A DNA stretch of 64,000 bases, taken from NCBI RefSeq assembly GCF_003970915.1, contig NZ_RXOF01000002.1, positions 1 through 64,000 of the forward strand, written 5' to 3'. Position numbers and translations under genes: made by a program. Shown here piece by piece: positions 44,601 to 52,207 of the stretch. Origin of the DNA: Hymenobacter gummosus. Its GTDB lineage: Bacteria; Bacteroidota; Bacteroidia; Cytophagales; Hymenobacteraceae. Positions within the stretch are counted from its first letter, which is position 1. The number at the start of each line of letters is the position of its first letter. The notes beneath the pieces are model-generated. The model worked only from the letters and a program-made list of their open reading frames with translations. It was not told the DNA's origin and searched no databases.

Positions 44601-45136
44601 GCCGAGTTGATGGCCAGGCGCACGTCCTGCACCGCAAAGCTGGTCTGCGGGAAGTTGATGTTCAGAATGCGCGAGTTGGAGCCCGCCGAAGCGGCCGTAG
44701 CCGTGTACACCGGCACCCAGGCGTTGGTGTTGGGGTTGCGCACAAACACCGTGTCGATGGCGCCGGGGTTGTAGGTTTCCCAGATGAGGATGCGCTTGGC
44801 CGGCGCTGGGTTGGGGAAGCGTAGCACCAGGTACTCGCGGGTGCCGTCGGCCGCGCTGCTGGCCCAGCTGCCGCTGATGTCGCCGTGCTGCGGATAGACG
44901 TTGGGGGTGCCGGTAGCCATGCTGGCGGCCCAGCTGCTGCTGTATTCGGTGCTGAAGCGCAGCACCGAGGAGGCGTAGCGCACCGGGTTGGCGCCGAGCG
45001 AAGTTATCAGGCTCACCTGCCCGTTGCAGACGGAGGCCGCCCCGAACGAGCTGACGGTGGGCGCGGGGCACTGGGCCTGGGCGGAGTAGGCGCCCCAACT
45101 GCTCAACAGCCCAAGCAGGAGTATGGATTTGGTCAT
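41615..45136 (-). CDS. Large secreted LamG-domain protein with T9SS type A sorting domain
   Basis: 1173 residues from the ATG at 45136; signal peptide 'SILLLGLLSSWGAYSAQAQ'. N-terminal discoidin/carbohydrate-binding-like region (~25-210), an Ig-like segment (~215-275), a LamG/concanavalin-type domain (~300-470: 'LRFDGADDMATIPASSSLNL', 'AWHHTAATYDGSRVKIFIDG', 'GQADEIRLWNVARTEAQIQ'), beta-rich repeats, and a C-terminal type A sorting domain ('ELTVYPNPAQGRTVTVAAA', 'LPAGVYTMQLRT'). Probably a surface adhesin or polysaccharide-binding protein; no catalytic motif seen. Confidence 0.92.
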   Translation of the reverse strand: MTKSILLLGLLSSWGAYSAQAQCPAPTVSSFGAASVCNGQVSLITSLGANPVRYASSVLRFSTEYSSSWAASMATGTPNVYPQHGDISGSWASSAADGTREYLVLRFPNPAPAKRILIWETYNPGAIDTVFVRNPNTNAWVPVYTATAASAGSNSRILNINFPQTSFAVQDVRLAINSAAVPGWNEIDAVALSDESASYQWARNGVDLPASTTGANGPGLSNITTTGAYSVRLTDNASCTATSAPFNVMADTAPSVTISPAGSTTICQGGSVTLTATGTNSTASVAGRGLRFDGADDMATIPASSSLNLTSALTVEAWINPVGTGNSVQNVVSKSSNTQNTGYIFPRSNDNFNTLVLYLHISGSWRTFTVPYAGLRNAWHHTAATYDGSRVKIFIDGAKVLDEPQTGTVTINTNPLTLGQQPGFTEYYNGQADEIRLWNVARTEAQIQADYNKTVLGTQPGLVAYYRLDEGSGTAFVDQTANGNNGTLAAASATPAWINNPASIRQGIAYTWTPTTNIISSTDNSILVNPPSTQQYRVRATNVNSGCYDEAVVTVNVGGQFSWSGSVSNDWNNTANWACGVVPTFGDNITIPAGMPRYPVISAPAAVRNITIESGGQLTLSGGTFSVHGQFLNSGSFNQTGGTIAMLGATLDDIGGNANTEFGNLTIGTSGARLLAPVQVRGLLTLAGNLNTNNQMLTLVSNSSGTASVYNNPGVVQGPVTVQRWISPALNPGTGYRHLTAPVSGSTVADLAASNFTPVVNPAYNATANPGSVVPFPTVFAYNELRLQPGLSNTFDTGWESPAALTDALTPGRGYTVNLTPQTVDFVGTLTNGAVNIALSRGAAAPGWNLIGNPFPSPLDWDLVSIPSGMNGAAYVYRSTGPYAGGYVSYVNGVGGSHLIPMGQAFFVRAASGTPTLALNNTHRVTTLENPALNRTQETRPLLALSLRAAGSVTEDVLYVYQQAGATAGFDGQFDALKVQLNGGLQPSLYQQAGPDALSIQGLPTGPQPVALPLTVHAPQAGSFTFEPQQLVNFAATAGLYLEDRLTGTWHDLRLGSYTAQLSQGSTAARFVLHLNAARVTAAQSARLTGTELTVYPNPAQGRTVTVAAAGLTAGQAELHLLNNLGQLVRREALSLNGRLLEQPLSVAGLPAGVYTMQLRTAAGTLTRKLVLN

Positions 45137-45302
45137 AGTAGAGAGAAGAAAGAACAGTGGTTCAGAAAGCGCAGCGGCCAAAGACAGCAGGCTGTCAGGG
45201 AACTACAAAGGAACTGTTCTGCCTTGCACTCAGCAATGACATTATTGGGTTATGAAGGGGCCACGGCATCACATAATCATGTGAGGCGGGGGGTAATGGG
45301 GG

Positions 45303-45492
45303 TAGGGGGGTGTGAGGGTAGGAGTTTAGGAGTTGATGAATTGAGAAGGGTAGGAGTTTTAAGGCTCATCGGTCTGAGCGTATCGGGTTAAGGCAGCAAC
45401 GACAGTTCCTGGTGGGCAAACCCGCTTCTGGCAGCCGATACCCCATAAACTCACACCCTCATACCCTCCCAAACTCCCACCCTCATACCCTA
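45303..45492. repeat. Inverted repeat S (GAGGGTAGGAGTTTAGGAG type)
   Basis: GGTGTGAGGGTAGGAGTTTA (around 45308) pairs loosely with CTCACACCCTCATACCCTC... up to 45492. The last bases of the right arm provide the TAG stop codon (45490-45492) of the ClC gene. The core CAGCAACGA lies at 45394-45402. The 353-base gap (45137-45489) contains nothing else. Confidence 0.75.
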
Positions 45493-46833
45493 TAGCTCCC
45501 CGAGCCGGCGGCCCGTGTCGCGCCGGCGGGCGGGGTGCTTGGCTTCGCCCACCACCTGCGCCCCGTAGATGCCGCCGTGGCCCGAGCTGAGGTAGGCCAC
45601 CACGCAGGCCAGGGCCAGATAGGGCGCGGCGGGCAGGCCGAACAGCTCCAGGCCCATCAGCGTGCAGGCCAGCGGGGTATTGGCCGCCCCGCTGAACACT
45701 GCCACGAAGCCCATGCCCGCCAGCAAAGCCACCGGCAGCGGCAGCACCACGGCCAGGGCCGAGCCCAGCGCGGCGCCGATGAAAAACAGCGGCGTCACCT
45801 CCCCGCCCTTGAAGCCCGCGCCCAGCGTCAGGGAGGTCAGCAGCAGCTTCAGCCCGAAGGCGTACCAGGGCAGCGGCGCCTCGAAGGCCGCCACGATGGT
45901 GGGCACGCCCAGGCCCAGGTAGCGCGTAACGTCGGGCACCGGGCCCAGGCCCAGCAGCCACGTCAGCAGGAGCAGCAGGGCCCCGCCCGCCACCGGCCGC
46001 AGCGGCGCCCAGCGCATCAGCCGCCCAAACCAGCCCTGCCAGCCGTGCACCGCCGCCACGAAGCCCCGCGCCGTGAGCCCGCTCAGCAAGCCCAGCAGCA
46101 GGGCCACGGCCACCCCGGCCACCGACAGCGTCGGCACCGCGGGCACGTAGTAGTGCGTGTGGCCCACGCCCCAGAGCCGCGTCACCCAGTCGGCGCCGTA
46201 GGCAGCCAGCAGGCTGGGCAGCAGCGCGTGGTAGCGCAGGCGGCCGATCAGGAATACTTCCAGCCCGAACACCGCCCCGGCCAGCGGCGTGCCGAACACC
46301 GAGGCAAAACCCGCGCTGATGCCCGCAATGAGCAGCAACGGCCGCTCCCGGCGCCGTAGCCGCAGCGGCCCGGGCAGCCAGCGGGTGAGTTGGTCGGCCA
46401 GGGCGCCGCCCATCTGCACGGCCGTGCCCTCCCGCCCCGCCGAGCCGCCCACCAGGTGCGTGAGCAGGGTACCCAGCAGCACCAGCGGGACCATGCGCAG
46501 CGGAATCACGTCGCGCGGGCGGTGGATTTCCTCGATAAGCTGATTGTTGCCCCGGGCCACGCTTTGGCCGAAATAATGGTAGAGCAAGCCCACCAGCAGC
46601 CCGCCCAGGGGCAGCAGCAGAATCAGCCAGGGGTGGGCCTCACGGGTGCGCGTCACCCAGTCCAGGCTCAGCAGAAAGCCCGCCGACGCCGTGCCCGCCA
46701 GCGCGCTAATCAGGCCGCAGATGAGCAGCCAGCGCAGCAGAAACAGCAGCTGCGGCAGCGGCTCGGGCAGGCGGGAGCGGCGGGTAGAAGTGGGAGCGGA
46801 GCTGGGCAACGGCAGAAATGGTAGCGGCGGCAA
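45490..46833 (-). CDS. ClC-type chloride channel/transporter
   Basis: About 447 residues, ~10 membrane helices. Selectivity-filter elements: 'GGSAGREGTAVQMGGAL' (glutamate of GREG is the gating glutamate), 'GFASVFGTPLAGAVFGLE', 'GAGFKGGEVTPLFFIGAALG' and 'SGAANTPLACTLMGLELFG'. The serine of the usual GSGIP segment is not evident. No ATG is available: the first methionine falls after two helices, so initiation is at TTG (46833) or another near-cognate codon. TACCTTTG overlaps this start. Its stop lies in repeat S. Confidence 0.9.
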   Translation of the reverse strand: MPPLPFLPLPSSAPTSTRRSRLPEPLPQLLFLLRWLLICGLISALAGTASAGFLLSLDWVTRTREAHPWLILLLPLGGLLVGLLYHYFGQSVARGNNQLIEEIHRPRDVIPLRMVPLVLLGTLLTHLVGGSAGREGTAVQMGGALADQLTRWLPGPLRLRRRERPLLLIAGISAGFASVFGTPLAGAVFGLEVFLIGRLRYHALLPSLLAAYGADWVTRLWGVGHTHYYVPAVPTLSVAGVAVALLLGLLSGLTARGFVAAVHGWQGWFGRLMRWAPLRPVAGGALLLLLTWLLGLGPVPDVTRYLGLGVPTIVAAFEAPLPWYAFGLKLLLTSLTLGAGFKGGEVTPLFFIGAALGSALAVVLPLPVALLAGMGFVAVFSGAANTPLACTLMGLELFGLPAAPYLALACVVAYLSSGHGGIYGAQVVGEAKHPARRRDTGRRLGEL

Positions 46834-46838
46834 AGGTA
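46831..46838 (-). promoter_or_regulatory. -7 element TACCTTTG overlapping the annotated ClC start
   Basis: A TAnnTTTG match at the 5' end of the ClC frame. If used, translation must start at a non-ATG codon downstream of 46831, for example the TTG near 46809. Confidence 0.4.
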
Positions 46839-46902
46839 GCCGCCGGCGCTGTGGACGCTCCGCGGCAGTTGCGGGCCGGCTGCCTGCCGCGGCAGCAAGG
46901 AC

Positions 46903-47538
46903 TTAGTCGCAGATGGTGGGCAGCTCGGGCTGACGGGCAAAGCGGAACATATCGGCCAGCTGCCCGGGCGTGGTGCGTACCGGGGAGAGTTCCAGCCCGG
47001 GAATTTCGCTTTCGTGCACCCAGCGTACCTCGCCGGTTTCCATGGTGTCAGAAGTGATGCTGCCGCCCACGATGCGGCAGAGGATGTAGCACTTGTAGGC
47101 GTACCAGGGCTCCGGCGGGTGAGGGTGCAGCTTCTTATCGTAGAGGGCCAGCAGGCGCACGGCTTCCACTTCCAGGCCGGTTTCCTCGCGGGCTTCCTTC
47201 ACGGCCACTTCCTTGGGCGTCAGGCCGATGTCGGCCCAGCCGCCGGGCACGGTCCAGCGGTTGTGGTCGATTTTCTCCTGCACCATCAGGATTTCGTCGG
47301 TACCGCGGAACAGCACCACCCGCACGTCGACCTTGGGCGTCTGGTAGCCGACTTCGTTGGTAAACAGCGGGCCGATTTTTTCCACCGGCTCGTCGGTCAG
47401 CCGGTGCAGAATGTCAATGCTGATGGCCTGCAGCTGCTCGTAGCGGTCCGTGTCGTACACGTTCTGGCTGTAGGTTAGCCCGGCCTGGGCAATGGCTTGC
47501 AGCTGCTGCGCCGTGCGCAGCCAGTCGAGGTTGGTCAT
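46903..47538 (-). CDS. NUDIX hydrolase
   Basis: 211 residues with a Nudix box 'GWADIGLTPKEVAVKEAREE' continuing 'TGLEV', fitting GX5EX7REUXEEXGU. An N-terminal ~60-residue helical part ('WLRTAQQLQAIAQAGLTY') is typical of the ADP-ribose pyrophosphatase-like group seen in Bacteroidota. Start at the ATG 47538, directly preceded (5 bases) by TACTTTCG, a -7-like element, so the message is probably leaderless. Substrate not determinable. Confidence 0.9.
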   Translation of the reverse strand: MTNLDWLRTAQQLQAIAQAGLTYSQNVYDTDRYEQLQAISIDILHRLTDEPVEKIGPLFTNEVGYQTPKVDVRVVLFRGTDEILMVQEKIDHNRWTVPGGWADIGLTPKEVAVKEAREETGLEVEAVRLLALYDKKLHPHPPEPWYAYKCYILCRIVGGSITSDTMETGEVRWVHESEIPGLELSPVRTTPGQLADMFRFARQPELPTICD

Positions 47539-47543
47539 GGGGG

Positions 47544-47551
47544 CGAAAGTA
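47544..47551 (-). promoter_or_regulatory. -7-like element TACTTTCG for the NUDIX gene
   Basis: Five bases separate it from the start codon; compare 6190-6197, 59499-59506 and 61397-61404. Confidence 0.4.
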
Positions 47552-47567
47552 GGGCTGCAGGCAAAAA

Positions 47568-47788
47568 AGAACGTCATCCTGACGAAGGAAGGACCTTCCT
47601 CCAACTCCGCACCGCCGCTGATGCCAACGTGCAGGCTCTTACTCAGCTGACTGGAAAGAAGCGCAGCCACTGACCAAACGGTAGTGGCTGCGCTTTTACA
47701 TGTTCTGATGTAGTAACGTCTGCACTTCGTAGGCCGCGGCGGTGCGGGGTTAGAGGAAGGTCCTTCGCTCTGCTCAGGATGACGTTCT
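47568..47788. repeat. Inverted repeat M with central terminator hairpin
   Basis: AGAACGTCATCCTGACGAAG... (47568-47617) pairs imperfectly with 47737-47788 (CGGCGGTGCGG...CAGGATGACGTTCT). The spacer contains a perfect 13-bp hairpin (47659-47695). The same layout (outer arms, central hairpin) is seen in repeat A. Confidence 0.85.
47659..47695. terminator. 13-bp hairpin with T-run
   Basis: AAGCGCAGCCACT / AGTGGCTGCGCTT, followed by TTTACA on the plus strand and preceded by TCTTTCC on the minus side. It likely terminates minus-strand transcription coming from the molybdenum hydroxylase genes. Confidence 0.7.
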
Positions 47789-47827
47789 GATGCGTCGAAA
47801 AACGAAAAACCAACAACGAAAAACGAA

Positions 47828-50074
47828 TTACGCCAGCAGCACCTTATCCGGCGTGACGGGCAGCTCCCGGATGCGCTTGCCGGTGGCGTTGAAGATGGCG
47901 TTGGTAATGGCCGGCGCTACGCCGATGATGGCAATTTCGCCGATGCCCTTGGTGCCCAGCGGGTCCACGATGGTGTCGGGCTTGCCCACGAAAAATACTT
48001 CCACCGGCGGCGCGTCGGCGTGCACGGGCACGTGGTAGTCGGCCAGGTCCTTGGTGACGTAGCGGCCGAACCGGTCGTCCATCACCGCGCCCTCGTGCAG
48101 GGCCATGCCGATGCCGCCGATGGCCCCGCCAATCATCTGGCTGCCGGCCGTTTTCAGGTTGACGATGGTGCCCGCGTCGGCGCCCGATACCAGGCGCGTC
48201 ACGCGCACCTCGCCGGTGAGGGCGTGCACGCGCACCTCGGCGAAGTGAATGGAGAAGGAGTACATGGAGTACTGCTGCCGCTCGTTGCCAGGCTTGGCCT
48301 CGGTCGTCACCTCGATGTCCTGCCCGTTGTTGGCTTTGCACAAGTCGGCAAAGGCGGTGCGCGGGCCGCCGTTGGCTTTCAGGCCCAGCTGCCCGTTGGT
48401 CAAGGTCAGCTGCTCGGGCTGCACGTTGGCAAAGGACGCCCCGCCCAGCTGCTGCAGCTTCTTCTTGAGGTCGATGCAGGCGGCCAGCACGGCCGAGCCC
48501 ACAGTGTTGACGGTGGCCGAGCCGCCCTGCGAGGGCGCGTTGGGGAAGGTGGAGTTGCCCAGCTCGAAGCGAATCTGGTCGGTGGGCATGTCCAGCGCGT
48601 CGGCCGCAATCTGCACCATGGCCGTGCCCGTGCCCGGGCCGATGTCGGTGGTGGCGCTTTGCAGCAGCACCGTGCCGTCTTGCCGGAGTACGGCGCGCAC
48701 CTTGGCCGCCCCGCGGTTGGCCCCGAAGGTACCCACGCCCATGCCGTAGCCGATGAGCCAGTCCCCCTCGCGCAGGCTACCGGGCTTCAGCTGCCGCCGG
48801 CTCCAGCCGATACGCTCGGCGCCCATCTGGTACAGCTCCTTGAGGTATTTCGTCGACCAGGGCTTGCCGTTGTCGGGGTCGGTGTCGGCGTAGTTGCGCA
48901 GGCGCAGCTCGATGGGGTCCATGTTGAGCAGGTGGGCCAGCTCGTCCAGGGCCGATTCCAGGGCGAAGGCGCCGGTGGCCTCGCCCGGGCCGCGCATCCA
49001 GATGGGCGTGCTGATGTCCAGCCCCAGGATGCGGTAGCGCGTCGACACGTTCGGGCAGGCGTACATCATGCGCGTCTGCTGCAGGGTCGACTCGGTAAAC
49101 TCCTCGTAGCTGGACGTCTGCCCCACCGACTCGTGGGTGATGCCCACCAGCTTGCCGTCCCGGGTGGCCCCGATGCCGATGCGCTGCCAGGTGTAGGGCC
49201 GGTAGCCGACCATGGTAAACATCTGCTCCCGCGTCAGCACCAGCTTCACCGGCTTGCCCGTCACCTTGGCCCCGATGATGGCGGCCGTTTCGTGGGGCCA
49301 GTTGTGCAGCCCGTTGCCGAAGGCCCCGCCCACGAAGGTGGCCACCACCTTCACGTTGTCTTCGGGCAGGTTCCAGTCCTTGGCAAAGGCCCGCTGCGTG
49401 CCCTTCACGGCCTGCACCTTGTCGTACACCGTCAGCCGGTCGGGGGCTTCCCAGTGGGCAATGATGCTCTGCAGCTCCATGGGGTTGTGCATCTCCGAGG
49501 GGTGGCGGTACTCGGCCTCCAGCTTCACCGGGGCGGTCTGGTAACCGTCCTTCTGCCCGCGGTCCTTGTCGTTTTGCGGCGACTTGGGGTTGCGCTTGGC
49601 CTGGGTCGGCAGCACGCCCCGCTCCTTGTTGGCCTCGAAGTTGGTGCGGTGCTCCTCGGGGGCGTACGTAGCCTTCACCAGCCGGGCGGCGTAGCGGGCC
49701 CGCTCCAGCGTATCGGCCACCACCAGGGCAATGGGCTGGTCGTTGAAGTAAATCCGCTCGTCGTAGAACACGCGCAGGGGCTGGCCGATGGCCGGCGGCT
49801 CGTCGGGGTTGCTCTTGGCGGCGAAGCCCGGCACCTTGGGCGAGTTCAGGTGCGTGATGACGGCCAGCACGCCCGGGGCCCGCTCGGCCGCCTTGGTATC
49901 GATGCCGGTGATGCGGCCCTTGGCAATGGTGCTGCCCACCAGCGCGCCGTGCACCAGGCCCGGCAGCTGGTACTCGGCCGAATACTGGGCCGCGCCGGTG
50001 ACCTTCAGCCGGCCGTCCACCCGGTTCATCCGGTCGCCCACGACCTTGTCCTGAAATAGTGCGGTATTGCTCAT
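47828..50074 (-). CDS. Molybdopterin-binding subunit of a xanthine dehydrogenase-family hydroxylase (PaoC-like)
   Basis: 748 residues, large catalytic subunit binding the molybdenum cofactor. Recognisable: 'DRMNRVDGRLKVTGAAQYSA' at the N-terminus, 'GGAFGNGLHNWPHETAA' , 'MRGPGEATGAFALESALDEL', 'SATTDIGPGTGTAMVQIAA' and the active-site glutamate segment 'GTKGIGEIAIIGVAPAITNA'. The start at 50074 ('MSNTALFQDKVVGDRMN') fits PaoC/YagR. Third gene of an iron-sulfur, FAD, Mo subunit set. Probable aldehyde oxidoreductase; exact aldehyde unknown. The stop codon is next to a single CGAAAAACG arm (47797-47826). Confidence 0.93.
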   Translation of the reverse strand: MSNTALFQDKVVGDRMNRVDGRLKVTGAAQYSAEYQLPGLVHGALVGSTIAKGRITGIDTKAAERAPGVLAVITHLNSPKVPGFAAKSNPDEPPAIGQPLRVFYDERIYFNDQPIALVVADTLERARYAARLVKATYAPEEHRTNFEANKERGVLPTQAKRNPKSPQNDKDRGQKDGYQTAPVKLEAEYRHPSEMHNPMELQSIIAHWEAPDRLTVYDKVQAVKGTQRAFAKDWNLPEDNVKVVATFVGGAFGNGLHNWPHETAAIIGAKVTGKPVKLVLTREQMFTMVGYRPYTWQRIGIGATRDGKLVGITHESVGQTSSYEEFTESTLQQTRMMYACPNVSTRYRILGLDISTPIWMRGPGEATGAFALESALDELAHLLNMDPIELRLRNYADTDPDNGKPWSTKYLKELYQMGAERIGWSRRQLKPGSLREGDWLIGYGMGVGTFGANRGAAKVRAVLRQDGTVLLQSATTDIGPGTGTAMVQIAADALDMPTDQIRFELGNSTFPNAPSQGGSATVNTVGSAVLAACIDLKKKLQQLGGASFANVQPEQLTLTNGQLGLKANGGPRTAFADLCKANNGQDIEVTTEAKPGNERQQYSMYSFSIHFAEVRVHALTGEVRVTRLVSGADAGTIVNLKTAGSQMIGGAIGGIGMALHEGAVMDDRFGRYVTKDLADYHVPVHADAPPVEVFFVGKPDTIVDPLGTKGIGEIAIIGVAPAITNAIFNATGKRIRELPVTPDKVLLA

Positions 50075-50109
50075 GATGAGGGAGAATTGCGAAAGAGGAA
50101 GGGCGCCTG

Positions 50110-50237
50110 CGTCGTAGCGCGAAGCTCCGCTTCGCGTACCTAGCACGTTTGTCGCAGAACAAGTACGTTGTTCAGCGACTCGTTCAGAATGCGCGAAGCG
50201 GAGCTTGACTTCGTCGACCTACGGTTCGCGCTACGAC
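50110..50237. repeat. Inverted repeat E with unequal arms
   Basis: CGTCGTAGCGCGAAGCTCCG (from 50110) pairs with the complement ending at 50237, but the right arm has about 20 extra bases between GTCGTAGCGCGAA and GCTCCGCTTCGCG. The loop includes GCAGAAC (50154-50160). GTAGCGCGAA is also the arm tip of repeat D. Confidence 0.85.
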
Positions 50238-50250
50238 GCGGCCGGCGCAG

Positions 50251-51234
50251 TTACGCGGAGGCAGCGGCGTTTTTCAGCGCCTGCACGATGGTATTCGGGG
50301 CCAGCTGCAGCTTGTAGGCGTTGTGCTTAAAGGCCTTGGCACCCTGCATGGCCAGCTCGGCGGCCTGCCGGAAAGTGGCTTCGGTAGCGGGCTTGCCGAT
50401 GAGGCTCTTTTCCGCCGCGCTCAGGCGCCAGGGCTTGTGGGCCACGCCGCCCATGGCCAGGCGAGCGTCCTTGATAGTGTTGCCGTCGAGGCTGAGGGCC
50501 GCGGCTACCGATACCAGGGCGAAGGCGTAGGAGGCCCGCTCGCGCACTTTCAGGTAGTGCACATGCCGGGTAAAGGGGCTGTCGGGAATTTCCACGCCCA
50601 GAATCAGCTCCCCGGGCTCCAGGTTGGTGTCGCGCTGCGGGGTGTCGCCGGGCAGGCGGTGCAAGTCGCTGAAGGCCAGGCGCCGCTCCCCCTTGGGGCC
50701 GCTCAGCAGCACGGCGGCATCCAGGGCCACCAGGACCACGCTCATGTCGGAGGGGTGCACGGCAATGCACTTGTCCGAGAAGCCGAAGATGGCGTGCATG
50801 CGGTTGTGGCCTTCCAGCGCGCCGCAGCCCGAGCCCGGCTCCCGCTTGTTGCAGGGCATGGCCGTATCGTAGAAGTAGGAGCAGCGGGTGCGCTGCAGCA
50901 TGTTGCCGCCCACGGTGGCCATGTTGCGCAGCTGGGCCGAGGCCCCGGCCGCCAGCGCCTGGGCCAGCAGCGGGTGCCGCTCCCGCACCAGCTTGTCCTC
51001 GGCCACGGTGCTGTTCAGGACTAAGGCCCCGATGCGCAGCCCCGCCTCGGCCTTCTCAATCTTGTCGAGCGGCAGGCGGTTGATGTCGATGAGCCGCGGG
51101 GGCGTCATCACCCCGCGCTTCATTAGGTCGAGCAGGTTGGTGCCGCCGGCAATAAACTGCGCGTTGGCGTCCTTGGCCAGGGCCTCAATGGCGGCCTTGG
51201 TTTTGGTGGGGCGGACGTATTGAAACTGGTTCAT
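50251..51234 (-). CDS. FAD-binding subunit of the molybdenum hydroxylase (PaoB-like), with extra Fe-S cysteines
   Basis: 327 residues: FAD-binding 'FIAGGTNLLDLMKRGV', 'TVGGNMLQRTRCSYFYDT' and the C-terminal CO-dehydrogenase flavoprotein domain. The insertion 'CSYFYDTAMPCNKREPGSGC' provides the cysteines of the additional 4Fe-4S cluster that distinguishes PaoB from ordinary xanthine dehydrogenase subunits. Start at 51234 ('MNQFQYVRPTKTKAAIEAL'). Middle gene of the three-subunit set. Confidence 0.93.
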   Translation of the reverse strand: MNQFQYVRPTKTKAAIEALAKDANAQFIAGGTNLLDLMKRGVMTPPRLIDINRLPLDKIEKAEAGLRIGALVLNSTVAEDKLVRERHPLLAQALAAGASAQLRNMATVGGNMLQRTRCSYFYDTAMPCNKREPGSGCGALEGHNRMHAIFGFSDKCIAVHPSDMSVVLVALDAAVLLSGPKGERRLAFSDLHRLPGDTPQRDTNLEPGELILGVEIPDSPFTRHVHYLKVRERASYAFALVSVAAALSLDGNTIKDARLAMGGVAHKPWRLSAAEKSLIGKPATEATFRQAAELAMQGAKAFKHNAYKLQLAPNTIVQALKNAAASA

Positions 51235-51242
51235 GTGTTGGG

Positions 51243-51400
51243 AATTAATAATTAACAATGAAGAATGAATAATTGATGCTTCCGCTGCTTTGCTATGCGG
51301 CTTCCTGTTACTCGCGCTATTCATCAGCGCAAAACCTGGAAGAGTGGGCGCAGAGCAGCCATGGCTCCAATTATTAATTATTCATTCTTAATTATTAATT
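51243..51400. repeat. AT-rich inverted repeat N
   Basis: AATTAATAATTAACAATGAA (from 51243) pairs with TTCATTCTTAATTATTAATT (to 51400) with a small indel. The right arm encodes the last residues (Ile-Asn-Asn) and TAA stop of the 2Fe-2S subunit. It is strikingly AT-rich in a GC-rich genome. Confidence 0.85.
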
Positions 51401-52026
51401 GAGTTTTTCACTTCCTGAATGGCCGCCACGATGTTGGGGTAGGCGCCGCAGCGGCAGATGTTGCCGCTCATGTACTCCTTGATTTCGGCCTCCGAACCGG
51501 CGTGCCCCTCGCGGATGCAGGCCACGGCCGACATAATCTGCCCGGGCGTGCAGTAGCCGCACTGAAAGCCGTCGTGCTTCAGGAAAGCCTCCTGCATGGG
51601 GTGCAGCTTTTCGCCGTCAGCCAGGCCTTCGATGGTGGTTATCTTCTTGCCGTCCTGCATGATGGCCAGGGTCAGGCAGCTGTTCACGCGCTTGCCGTCG
51701 ATGTGTACCGTGCAGGCCCCGCACTGGCCGTAGTCGCAGCCTTTCTTGGTGCCGGTCAGGTGCAGCTGCTCGCGCAGCAGGTCGAGCAGGGTAGTGCGCG
51801 GCTCCACCTGCAGCTTGTACTTCTTGCCGTTCACGTCGAGGCGCAGGGGCTGCTTTTCGAAGGCGGCGGCCACGGTTTCGTCCAGCTCGGCGGCGGCGGC
51901 CTGCACGATGGGGCCGGGCGTGAGGGCCAGGGCCGTCAGCAAGGACGACTGTTTCAGGAAGGAGCGGCGGGCTTCGTCGTGGCCGCCGGCTTCGGGGGCC
52001 GGGGATGGGGGCGTAGCGTGGTCCAT
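51388..52026 (-). CDS. 2Fe-2S subunit of the molybdenum hydroxylase (PaoA-like), Tat-exported
   Basis: 212 residues. Twin-arginine signal 'RRSFLKQSSLLTALALTPG' (~20-40) indicates export of the folded complex to the periplasm. First cluster 'GCDYGQCGACTVHIDGKRVN' + 'SC'; second cluster 'CGYCTPGQIMSAVACI' and 'NICRCGAYPNIVAA'. First gene of the set with FAD and Mo subunits downstream. The last three residues and stop come from repeat N. Confidence 0.94.
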   Translation of the reverse strand: MDHATPPSPAPEAGGHDEARRSFLKQSSLLTALALTPGPIVQAAAAELDETVAAAFEKQPLRLDVNGKKYKLQVEPRTTLLDLLREQLHLTGTKKGCDYGQCGACTVHIDGKRVNSCLTLAIMQDGKKITTIEGLADGEKLHPMQEAFLKHDGFQCGYCTPGQIMSAVACIREGHAGSEAEIKEYMSGNICRCGAYPNIVAAIQEVKNSINN

Positions 52027-52207
52027 GGCGGTGATGTCGGAAAAGTAAAGGCGGCAGCTCGGGTGCCGGGAGTAAACAGTCGGGGCGCGGGCGGGTTTGG
52101 TTGCGGCGAACCATCCGTTGCGTCTCCCGAACCCCTCGTTTACGCGCCGACGTCCGTTTCGTTAAGTCCGGCGTATGTCTTAGGCAAGCCACCCTCTTCT
52201 CCGCCCC

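Noticed and set aside
41471-44824. A 1117-codon plus-strand frame opposite the LamG gene
   Set aside because: Shadow of a protein with signal peptide, LamG and T9SS domains on the minus strand.
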